Shown here one piece after another: positions 50,959-61,740 of a stretch of DNA of 64,000 bases. The notes below the pieces were generated by a model. That model made no database searches, was not told where the DNA came from, and saw only the letters and a list, made by a program, of their open reading frames with translations. Source of the stretch: Nectonema munidae. Lineage: Eukaryota > Nematomorpha > Nectonematoida > Nectonematidae. The stretch's first letter is position 1. Every line of letters starts with the position of its first letter. Where the stretch lies: the NCBI GenBank assembly GCA_030549495.1, contig JAUIRK010000894.1, positions 558,001-622,000 of the forward strand, written 5' to 3'. The translations under genes and the position numbers were made by a program.

Positions 50959-53900
50959 ATACAAAAAATATTTATTCAATTTTTTTTTAATTTCAAATTT
51001 TACAAAATTCTATTATTTTATTATTTACAATACTTTATAAAAAAATTAGTTTTATTTTTTTTAAAAAAAGTTAGGATTAATTTTCGAAAATCAATGGATA
51101 AAAGAGGAAAGAATATTAGTCTTTTTATTTTTTTATCATTCAGTATAGCGTAATATTGAAATATAAATACGTAAAGAGTTATAAAATATTTTAAGTTATA
51201 AATTAAAATATTATTTATAAATTAGTTATAAAATATACGGACTTGATACAGACCGTCAAAATCAATCGGTTTACTTATTATTTGTTAATTTATAAATTAT
51301 TATTATTCTTATTAGATACACATAACACCCTGTTTTGGTTTCTAATTTGCCTTTTAATCTGATATACACTGTTTAAAAATAAAGTCTTCTTCTTCTTCTT
51401 CTCCTTATAAAAGATACGATGGACAAACTGATTTTCCATGTCTAAACAGCTGTTTCCTATAAAGTAAATTATAAATTGGGAGATTTATTTTGTCTAAGAA
51501 TATCTACTAAATGTTTTATCACGCTTTCAAAAGTAGGATATTGAGGATTGACTGTCTGCATGCTTTTTAATGGAATACTATGCATTTAAATGCCACGATT
51601 TTCATTTGTCTGCTCACTAGTCCTAGAAGAGATCATTTAAATTTAACGCTAAAGAATTAGTAAACTTTCTTCATTTATTCAAAAATGTAAACAAATTGTT
51701 TCCTCATGAATTCTTTCCATAAACTAAATAATGTATCTCATCAAAAATACCGGAATAAAAAAATTCAAACGAATAATCATCATATTAAGAAGAAGAACAT
51801 ATTAAGAAGAGAATAAAAATAAAACAAAAACACGCTTAGGATAGATCGATGCGAAGCAGTTAGAACATTAGGATAAACACTGCACAAAAAGTGAGAAGTG
51901 ACCGCTTGCATAACAGATGTGTATGAATTACAAAATAAAAAATTTATTCCATCAATCACATTAAGAGCTATTTTCTTGAAATTAACATTTGGGCGAGGAA
52001 TGGGGCGGATTTTTCACCGAGATTCCGTTGGAAGAAGACAATACCGAAAAAGGCGTGCCATATCGTAGCCTAAACATATGTACCTATTTCTACATATTAT
52101 GCTTGTCGGTTTTTTCGTGTAAAAAATTGAATACGTTAGCGACTATTTGAGTAAATAAATGTCCCAAGAAATAAAGAAACATTTATCTGGTGGTTTACGT
52201 TTTGTGTATTTATTCCACTTTCTTTCACAATGCTACATCCTAAACGCTTCCATATATAAACTATACTGTGCAGTGTATCCACGAGAAATAGTCGTTGGAA
52301 GAAAGAAATTAGTTAAGCAAAAAATTTCCCAAACCCTTAAACGTTGTATTTACAAACAGACAATACAAAGACAGGCATTATTATATCATGCATATACACA
52401 CACACACACACAGAGAGAGATTCAAAGATCAGGAGGAGAGGTAGGATAGTTCCTCCTGGTTAATTTCATTACCAAATACCAACCATATCTCTTATATTTA
52501 TTATTTATCCTTTCATACACACACTAATAAAATGATGTAACAAAAAGAAAATGATGCGTCTTCCATTCGTACGCATTTTTATGGTCAAGCAGATATCGTC
52601 TTCAGAATCTTCAGATCCGTAAACTGCATTGTTGTGAGGCAAATACAATCTCTTCTATTGTTGTTGATGCTGAATGAGTCCATAACAAACTCCAGTACCC
52701 CCCTAACGCACACAAACACTTATTGAATAAGGAGAGAAGTTAGGTGGGTGGTTAGTAGCACGGGAAATCAAAGCAACCACCCAAGTAGTTCCATGTTCAA
52801 TTTGTGGAAGTTTGTTGAATGAGCCATCTCACGCGTACAGGTAGACAAAGGGAATATAGCGTTGTTAGCACTTTGAATGGGCTTAACGCTGCTGTCATCA
52901 GTCGGTATATACACAAATATACATAGACGTAGATAATATATTGGAGGAAGCTTGGGAAACAAAGGTTGGCAAGAAGTAGTCGTATTAGAGATGGTTTGTG
53001 TGCCTACTTCAACACATTTGCAATTTCCTCTTACATTTCCTTCTGAAAGAAGCACACAACACTCGAGAATACAAAGCTTGATTTAGAAATTTTAAATCGC
53101 ATATACGGAAAATATAGATCATCTTTTTTCATGATATGACAGCAGTGACATATTGACGCATTCTTAAAATTAAAAATCGATTTTTTTGTGTTTGTCTTCC
53201 ACTTTTGTTATTTTTGTGATGCAAAAATACGAATTAATTTTTAAGAGTCCAACTTAATAACCACGTAGGCATAATGATCATTCTTTTTAAAATGCACTCT
53301 TTTCTGAATACGGCGTTGTATGTCAGTATGGTATAGTATAACGATGTTGACAGAATTGATTCAATTTTTCACACAATTTCATTTTTTTTACAAATGAGGT
53401 GCTGCTAATTTTTAATTTTGCAATTAACTTAAAATCAATGAGAAAATTTTTGTTATTTATTCAAAACTATTTTATTAAATTTTTTCTTCACCCCTAAAGT
53501 TAGTAATTTTCTGATGGTCCAATTCAAAAGATCCTTCTTTCTAACTTTTTCCCTTTGGCTCTTGGACTACACTCATGAAAGTTTCTTCCAAATTTCACTT
53601 TTCAATTAATTTTATGCATTCGTACTTTTGTAAATAAAGTTATTATCATTAATATTATTACAAATGGTCTGTAGAAAAATCCACTGGTGCAAAGAAAATC
53701 ATAAAATTCCAAAAAAAAATTTTTTATAAATATAAATTTTATACCATTTTGTCTTTACCTAATTTATTTCTGTTTTAATGTATATATCAAAAACAAAGCC
53801 TTTGATTACATCTTTTATTAAAAGGTAGGTTTACTAAGATATTGAATTTTTTAATTATTGGTCGGTAAGATTGAAAACTTTGACGATCACTGGTCATTCC

Positions 53901-54469
53901 AATATATGCACGTAGTTTTATAAGAAGCTAATTTTTACTACTTTTTCATATGTCTTTGCTTTATTTTGATCAAAAGTTTCTGATAACCCTTTAGTATCTC
54001 GATCTTACTTTCTTATCCGATTTCTTTCATTAAAAAAGATATGAAGTTATGTGTATCTCTGGCTACCGATTTAAAGGATGTTGGCCTTTCATGTCGAAGA
54101 AAATCTGATGTATGAAGTGTTTTATTTCTATAATTTAAAAGCTATATGTTTGCAGAAAGAGCATCGACATACTTTAACAGATCTCATTTTTCCTTTGATC
54201 AAAATATCGTATAAAATCTTTCATTTTTCTTTCCTACTTTTGCCGTTATCCCGCAAGTCAATGACACATACTTCTAAAAACTTTTTTGTATGGTTTAAGA
54301 CTTGACAAGCAGGTTGATGTCTCCTAGCGGCTGCTTTGGCCTTCGATATTAACCTTCAATAGTTTTATTTACATTTTATTCTTTTCTTATGTTGGTTTGT
54401 ATTTACTTTAATATACACAATTTGGGCACTTATTCTTATCATTTTATTGTATACTTTTGATAAATAAAG

Positions 54470-54502
<33 letters not shown>

Positions 54503-55383
54503 AAACAATGAATTTTTCACAACATATGTTTCATTTTTTCGCAAAGTTTTATTGGGTGATACTAAACTATGTTCAAAGCTGTTGTATCCATCCTATAAAA
54601 AGCGCATCATTGTATTTACTTAACTCACTTTTCTTTGTTGTACGCATGTATACTGTAAAGTACTTATATTTTCCGAAAATAAAATTCCCCAATATGATTT
54701 CAAATTAAATTCCCCTGACTTTTATTTCGGGAATAAACACTTCTAAACTTTTAGTTATTTAGCGTAAAAAAATTTTTTTTTTGTTATTGAGCACTTAAAT
54801 CAAAAGTAGAGTGATTTTTAATTTTATATATAAGTAAGATTTTAAATGAGATAGAAAATGTCTTATAAAAAAAACTTGAAACTCTGGAAATTAAGTTCGA
54901 AAATTTCGCAAACTTAAAAGAGCAAAATAAATTTCTCCTTCAAATGTCAATAACCTTAAATATGTGATATGATTGGCGGTTTTTAACATGTGTTACAAAA
55001 ACTTAATAAAAATATGTTAATTTGAAAATATTTATGCACATTTATATTTATTAATATTAATGCTAATGTAAAACAATTTTTAAGCATAATATAAAAACTT
55101 CATTACTTCGATTCTTAAGCCATTTTGTATTAATGTTTCCAAAGAGAACGCGGACGGCTTCATTAATCTCTATTTAATTCTCTCTAAAACAAGAGTTCAT
55201 GTTGCTAATGGGGACGTTTAAGACATATGTTAACATCATTATCTCGAAACAGAGATTAATCTCTCCATCATCATTTTGGTTCATGATTATCTACATGTCA
55301 AGGTGTAAAATATAAGATCAATCATTAAAATTTTATTTTCTTCAGTTGCTTCCTATTACAGTGTTGAGTTTTTTTTAGTTCAC
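50959..55383. other. Gene-free stretch with possible retroposon tails
   Basis: No gene recognised. At 51380-51405 AATAAAG runs into (TCT)n. At 53630-53660 AATAAAG precedes TTATTATC. These look like 3' ends of non-LTR retroposons. The parts 51830-52080 and 52530-53060 are less AT-rich and non-repetitive. Confidence 0.35.
54300..54501 (+). mobile_element. Probable LINE 3' tail
   Basis: GCGGCTGCTTTGGCC followed by AT-rich sequence, AATAAAG and (ATT)n, ending at 54501. The combination of a poly(A)-type signal and a simple-repeat tail is typical of 3' ends of non-LTR elements. No reverse-transcriptase remnant was found upstream. Confidence 0.35.
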
Positions 55384-56140
55384 TGTAATTTCATTGTGGT
55401 AACTTCATCGTGGTAATTCCATCGCAAATTAAATTCATCGTGATTCAATACATCGTCGGTATTTTCATCGTCAAGCATTTTCATCGTCATACTAAGTTTA
55501 TGCTTGACGGACGCTCAATGTTTTTTTTGTAAATATCCCTTTATAATTTTTTCAAGTTTATTACGAACTTTTGTAAATGTTCTTAATATAACATAAAAAA
55601 CTAATTCTTAAATATAAGCTTTTCATATTATCAAGCTATAATGACAAAATAAAACAATATCTCTTTCTGACTTAAATAGCCTTGAAATTATGTTTAAATT
55701 TCTTAATATTTAAGGAAAGTTAAAAAAAAGTATCTAATTTAATTTAAAAAAATAATATATATATATTAATCTTTGTGTTTTTTTAGTTTCATAAAAATCC
55801 CTTAATAACCTATTTTAACCTTCGACTTTTCAGTCATTATTTGGTATATTATATCTAAAAATAATCATTTGTTTTTTAAATAAAAAACTTTATTTTTAAG
55901 AAAAAAATACCAATTTATATATGTAATAAATTATTCCTTATTTCAAAAAGATCATTGAGATAACGAATTCATTACAAATTGGAAAAATAGAAACAATTAA
56001 AAAAAATAAGTAATGAGAAATACCTCTAAGGTAATCATTTAGGTCACGATTTTCAAAATCATTGACAATACATAAATCTCGCGATGAATTTACTATACGA
56101 TGAAATTTCCAAGATGAAGTTACCACGATGAAATTACCGA
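55384..56140. mobile_element. Foldback-like element with TTCATCGTGGTAA motif arrays
   Basis: The left end repeats TTTCATTGTGGTAAC, TTCATCGTGGTAATT, TTCATCGTGATTC, TTTTCATCGTCAAG and so on (55384-55495). The right end carries the same set inverted: CGATGAAATTTCC, AAGATGAAGTTACCA, CGATGAAATTACC (56075-56140). The terminal ~40 bp of the two ends align at roughly 85%. AT-rich core of about 570 bp, no ORF. Confidence 0.65.
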
Positions 56141-57239
56141 ATACCGTTTTTTTCAGTTATATATGTCTCGTTCTAAGAGATTTTCCAAGGATGATGCTGT
56201 AAACAAGATTTAGCAGTCTATCTTTACTTATAGCGATAATAATAAATCAGAGCAAACTAAAGTCAATAAAGTCAAAACTTAATTTTTTTTAAAAAGAATA
56301 AAAACTAATTATGAACCAATTTTTAACGTGTTTTAACTATATTTTCCTCTCTTTTTTGGATTTTTTTAGGTAAATAAAGTCAATAAAAATATTTTTTAAG
56401 TCAATCAAAAGTCAAAAATTTATTTTATGTGAAAGTGTTTTTAGAAAACCAAAAATTAAAATGTTTTCAATGATTATTTCATCTTTAAAGTACTATAATT
56501 ATCATCCCTAATTTGAATTTACAGCCTTTTTCCTAGTTTTTAATGTCTAATTTTAATCATAAATTTCTTTTAATTTTGTGGAATAAAAATTTGAAATAAA
56601 TTAGGGTAAATATAAAAATGAAAATTACGCATAAAACATCCTTTGAAAAATTTCAAAGATACATTCAGGTGAATAAAAGTAAAAGTCTATAAAAAGAATT
56701 AAAAAAAACAAAAAGTCACTGTGAACAAAATTTTGAACAAAAAGTTATTGAACTCATTTTTCGTCTGTTTTTTGAAATTTTCTAGGTCCTAAAGTTCAAA
56801 AAGAAGTTTTTCTTAGTTCAACAAAAATTTAACAAACTATTTCTAAAGAGAGCAAAAATATTAAATATTGTTTTAAACCTATAGTTTACTCTACATTTTT
56901 TAAATAATCTAATAGGAAATGAGTCTTTTCAATTGACAAAAGCTTTAAAAAAATTTTAAGTCAAAAATTTCGTGCAATAGGCCTAAAAAGTCAAAAATTT
57001 TTGATTATAAATTAAAAAAAAAAAGATTTTTTAGGTAAAGTATTATTTGCTCTGGTGATATAGATGACAAAGAAGACAATATTGAAAGTTTGAGTGATAC
57101 AGAAGTAATGCCAATTTTGAAGAAAGTAGTTTCAATATTCCTTATGAAGAAGTTCTTTAGTTTTTTTCTCTATAGTATTATATAGTTTTTATTAGAAGTT
57201 CTTTATTGAAACACTTCGATTTACTCTGCTAGTGAAAAT

Positions 57240-58030
57240 GAAGATGTTTTTGACCTTCACTGAGCATCCGAATATAAAAGTGCTAGAGATAGTTAAGATT
57301 TGTGTACAAATTCTTCCACAGAAAATAACGATGAAACTGATTCATTATTTTATGCTGTTGATGGAAAAAGATGGACAGTAAATTACCCTTCCCAATTTAG
57401 TAGACAGAAGTTTAAAAACATTTTGGAAAAAGAAGCTTTCAAAATTAGTCATAAAATTGCTCCCAAAAACAAAGGAGGAACTTTTATGCATTTTTTGCAA
57501 AGAATTGCTTGAAATGTTTACTTTTTATTCAAATGTTTATATGCACAAAGACAAATTATTTTTCATTATCTTGAATGTAAAAAAAAGAAAAAATTAAATC
57601 AATTTGACGAAGTAGAAATGGAAGCTTTTTATGGTTTGCTTATACTCGGTGGAGCATATAAGGCTCATTATTTTTCTACTATAGATCTTTGCTGCAATAC
57701 ACATGGAGGGAGAGCCAATTTTTAGAGCTACCATGTCGCGAAAAAGATTCATTGAGGTAAAAAGTTTCTTAGGTTTTGATGACAAATCAAGAAGAGATAA
57801 AGAGAATCCTTTTGCCCTAATAACATTTTAAGCAAAGGAATGTTCACTAGTTAAGAGAATATGCAATTGGCATCCATTCATAACTTTTGAAGCTGCATAT
57901 GGTAAAGTTGGTTTCAAACAATATATCCCAATATCTAAACCAGGAAAGTTTGGTATCAAGGAGTTTTTGATAGCGCGAGAATGGTAGTGAATATTTCTTC
58001 AATAGCTAATCCGTTAGTACATATAATTGA
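57240..58030 (+). pseudogene. piggyBac-type transposase relic, N-terminal half
   Basis: Recognisable order: KRWTVNYPSQFSRQKF, KISHKIAPKNKGGTFMHFLQ, the Q-I-FHYLE region, EMEAFYGLLILGGAYKAHY (family AFIGxLILxGxxK), NTHGGRANF, KKFLRF, and GKVGFKQYIP..KPGKFGIKEF (family F+QYxPxKPxKYGIK). The position of the first catalytic Asp now reads TFEAA, not TIDEQ, and several stops and frame changes occur. It is a different copy from the one in the PP1 intron, which keeps the other half. Confidence 0.75.
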
Positions 58031-58920
58031 TCCAATTTGGGACACTATTATTTAAAGATCCTGTTTTGTAAAATCTTAAAAATATTTTTTGGAAATGTTC
58101 TTCATTTAGTTTTCCTTCTACTAAAAACTATATAAATAGCTTTAAAACGTGTTGGAATTGATAGATAATTAAAAAAAAAATTTTTTGAGATCATAATATC
58201 TAATAAAAAAAATTTCTGACACTTCATACTGAAAAATTAAAAAATTTATCCAGGAAAAAATTTTTAAAGTCTCAATTTCTGAGATAGTATAAAAAACGAA
58301 TAGAAATATGATATAATTAAAAAAATTGCTTGAAAATGTAAAAAAATTTATTTTTGTTTCGCCTCAAAATTTGATGTCCATTTTTGGATAATTGGACTGC
58401 AGGCGTGTAGAGTTACAACGTTGATTGAGCAGATCTGTTATTTATAAATGTACTGTAAAAAAAGTATATTTCTACCGCGATAAAAACGTTTCGCCAAAAT
58501 AAATTTGTGCATTTTTTCCTCATACGCCATTCAGCCCGAAAGTTGAAACCATGAGGCTTATGATGTATCTATGCAAACACATAACATGTTACAGATAACA
58601 TATGCGCGTACATTTTGGATGCCATATGTGCGATTATCATTAGTAATATTATTTATCTTTCATGATATAGAAATACACTTGATTGAATGTATTGTTATTT
58701 TATCCATTTTACTTTTCAATAAAAAATTATTTACAATTTAATTTCTATCACTATAGTATAACTTTTCATCAGTTTTATTGATGATTTGTGATTTGACCAG
58801 GCTGGCTGTCTCTGTTATTATTTTTGATTTTGTTTTTACTATTTTGCGTCTGTTTTTGCGTTTTCACTTTTTGCCTCCATTATTCATTTTTATTTGCGCT
58901 CCCATTTTTCGTTTTGGAAA

Positions 58921-59265
58921 ATGAGTGAAGTTGTTTTATCATTTGAAAAAGCAAAAGAGTTATTGGAGAAAAGTGGTACTCAAATCATTGTAATTTTGCC
59001 CCCTGATTCAGGCATGGTCTCCATTGAAGAAGACTTTGATGATGAAGAACTGTCTTCTAATGAGACTTTAAAAAATTTTTGCGGTAAATTCGAAGTTGAG
59101 TGCAAAGATTTATACAAATCCACAAAAATAGAAAAATCGTTTGTTTGATGGAAAAAAGAGAACTTGAACCTGGCAAGCTCTTCTGAAGAATACTTTCCTG
59201 AGCCTTTAGATTCAAGTTCACCTAGACCTTTTTTAGTTCAGAAAGACCATAATTCTGATACATAA
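58921..59265 (+). pseudogene. piggyBac-like N-terminal fragment
   Basis: An ATG-started 75-residue ORF (MSEVVLSFEKAKELLEK..IIVILPPDSG, then EEDFDDEELS) ends in TGA at 59146-59148. The same frame then continues WKKENLNLASSSEEYFPEP. The ILPP..EEDxDDE acid block followed by W-K-K resembles the N-terminus of PGBD-type piggyBac transposases. The catalytic part is missing downstream. A small host ORF is the alternative. The family call is inference. Confidence 0.45.
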
Positions 59266-59345
59266 TTTTGAAGAAAACAATTTTTTTCATTTAATTTTTG
59301 CTATCATATTTCATTTTAATAAAATTTTATGTATTCTTTTAATTC

Positions 59346-59682
59346 TATTTCGCGTCCGAAATCCAAACGTCCGAAAATCAAAGATGTTTATTTCATGGCA
59401 TTTTATTGCATTATGCTAACAAACATTATACAACCAAAGTTTAATACATATTTTAATTGGGGAAACCAAAAAAAAATTGTTAAAAAATCAATTAAAAACT
59501 CTAATAGTTCTTTTCCTTAGTTCTGATTAGTATTATTATATTTTAAAACAGCCATGTATAATCAAAATAGTTAGAAAAAATATTAAAAATTCTTTTTTGA
59601 TTTTCGGACGTTTTATTTTCGGTTGTTTTGGTTTTCGGACGTTTTCGTTTAGGACGTTTTGGTTTTCGGACATTTTGACCAG
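59346..59682. mobile_element. Foldback-like element with CGTCCGAAAATC motif arrays
   Basis: The left end has GCGTCCGAAATCCAAACGTCCGAAAATCAAAG. The right end has the inverse motif TTTTCGGACGTTTTxx repeated four times (59598-59675), finishing CATTTTGACCA. Reverse-complemented, that end reads TGGTCAAAATGTCC, close to the left end of the element at 32361. No duplication identified. Confidence 0.6.
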
Positions 59683-60960
59683 GAGTCATAATGACTTTAA
59701 TTCATAGATTCAAATATACGTGATTATTTGAATTTCTTAGAATTAATCAAGTATTAATTGATATATCTATATGAATACTCAAGATTTTGCAGGTTTCGTA
59801 AGTTATCCATATTCTGAATTCTATTTTTCTGTAAAACTTCTCTCTCTGACTTAACAATAATGAAACAGCATGATGCATCGAAGTGTTCCTTTTTGAACGG
59901 AAATCATCGGTTCAAAACTACGGTGAATCTTCTTCCACCTTCACTCAACATCTCTGAAGGCAGCATCTTTCGTTTCAAGAATCTCAAGAAAAGCCAGAGA
60001 GCTATAAAAAAGGATGCAAAATTGAGTGCATTAAGCATTTTCATTTTATGAGATGCGCGTGAAGAGCGTAAAGGAGTTTGGCACGGTGTGACAAAAAGGA
60101 ATTTCTCAAAACATAATAATAATGAGGTTTTGTCGATGTGTCGCCGTAGCACAACTTTGAGCAGCATTCAGCTCTCGAATCGCATCCATGCATCTAAAGG
60201 AATTTGGAAATCCTAGAGCAAAAAAAACATTTGCTCCATCATTTCTTTTATTATCATCATTATAATTGTTTTTATTGTTATTTTGATGGCGGAGAAGAAG
60301 TAGTGTATAGTGTGTGTGTGTGTGTAGTATGTGTGGAGGCGGTGCTCATTATCCACAAAAATATATGCACAATCTCATTACGAACATATACATATACCAG
60401 GTATATTTCATACTTTCAGAGCAAGATTCAGAAGTCATTTGTATCAAAGACATACTTTAAATTTGGATGTTTTGGGCAGTGATCTATCTATGAGGAATTA
60501 GAGGGCGAGAAGACGGCAATGGGGCAATCATCTCCACATTGTTCAAAATTTTTCAAAAAACACAAATGTTCAAGCAAATGGATTTTGATTTTCTAAAAGT
60601 GGAGTTGTATTCCCAGATCGATAAGATGACATGAATTTATATAACTTTTGTATATAACACGAGCACAATTCTAGAGTAGTCTTGTTCAAGTTACGGCCCA
60701 CGGTCAGCTTGCGGCCCTTAGTATTCTCAAATGTGCACAACGTCCCCTTTTTAGAGGCATTGTGCATTTTTGCATCTATTGAATCTGAGTAATAGAAACC
60801 AAGACACGATTATTATTATTATTATAGAATACGGTCACTCATGAACTTCACCTAAATACTCATCTAAACACATTTTCTTAAGCTATCAACTCTATAGCTA
60901 GAGCCTAGACGTCACTAGGACTGCATTTGTATATAGATTATTCGAAGTTTCTATATATAT

Positions 60961-61740
60961 ATACATAAGTTCTAAATATAACATTTTTATTTTTATTTAG
61001 CCTTTTTGCAATTATATTTCCTCTTTCTAAATCAAATCTTATAAAAAACGCAAGAAAGAGTAAATAGAATTATAAAAAGACAAAAGAGGAAATGTAAAGT
61101 GTGGAAATGAAAATAAAATGTTATGAATATTGTCATATTCAAAATTAACGTTAACAATCTCTTAAAAAAAGAAAATATTTGATAAAAAATATAAAGCACC
61201 AAAATCAGATTTATATATAAAAAGTAGAGATATTGAGGGATAACGGTAAGAAATAATTTTTTGATTTTTCTTGGCCGGCTACACGTATAAAAATTTGAAA
61301 AATAGCTCTCGGTTCAACAATATGCCAGAGAGCAAACTTTTTGATTTCATAAACAATGATATAAAAAAATATATTATTTTCTATTTAAATTTTACTTTGA
61401 GGTAAACGTTCACGTTTGATTGTTTTCACTTAGAAGGCACAATTGCGCACTTTGAATCGAACTATAAGCAAATTGGGGTTGATGCTGGATCGAACCCAAT
61501 ACCTTGCAGTATTGAAGCCAAGTATATAACTAACCTCATTCAAGACATTATTAAGGTGATTTTTTTCTCACCCGCCCGAAACCTGTTGAATAATTTTAAT
61601 ACCGCAGAAACAAAAAAAGAAAATAGAATTGAAAAAAGCTAAAATCTAATACAAAAAAATAAATGGAAAAGATAAAATAGAATAAAAAAATACAAAATTG
61701 AATTAAAAAAAAGATAAAATTGAACAGAAAATGGTATATT
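60961..61740. repeat. Decayed motif-array elements of the TCTAAATTGTCTTTTT type
   Basis: AAGTTCTAAATATAAC at about 60967, then GCAAGAAAGAGTAAATAGAA and TATAAAAAGACAAAAG (61048-61092). This keeps the AGAAAGAG centre word of the 36149 and 44612 copies. A second block at 61610-61740 repeats AAAATAGAATTGAAAAAAG and AAAATTGAATTAAAAAAAAG units. A SINE copy lies between them. Confidence 0.4.
61435..61540 (-). mobile_element. tRNA-derived SINE, copy 4 (best preserved)
   Basis: Minus strand: A-box-like GGTTAGTTATATACTTGG, then 30 nt on the B box ATTGGGTTCGATCCAGCATC, then CAACCCCAATTTGCTTATAGTTCGATTC. The spacing fits an internal Pol III promoter. The segment after the B box aligns with the copies at 785, 8385 and 20868. 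Confidence 0.5.
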
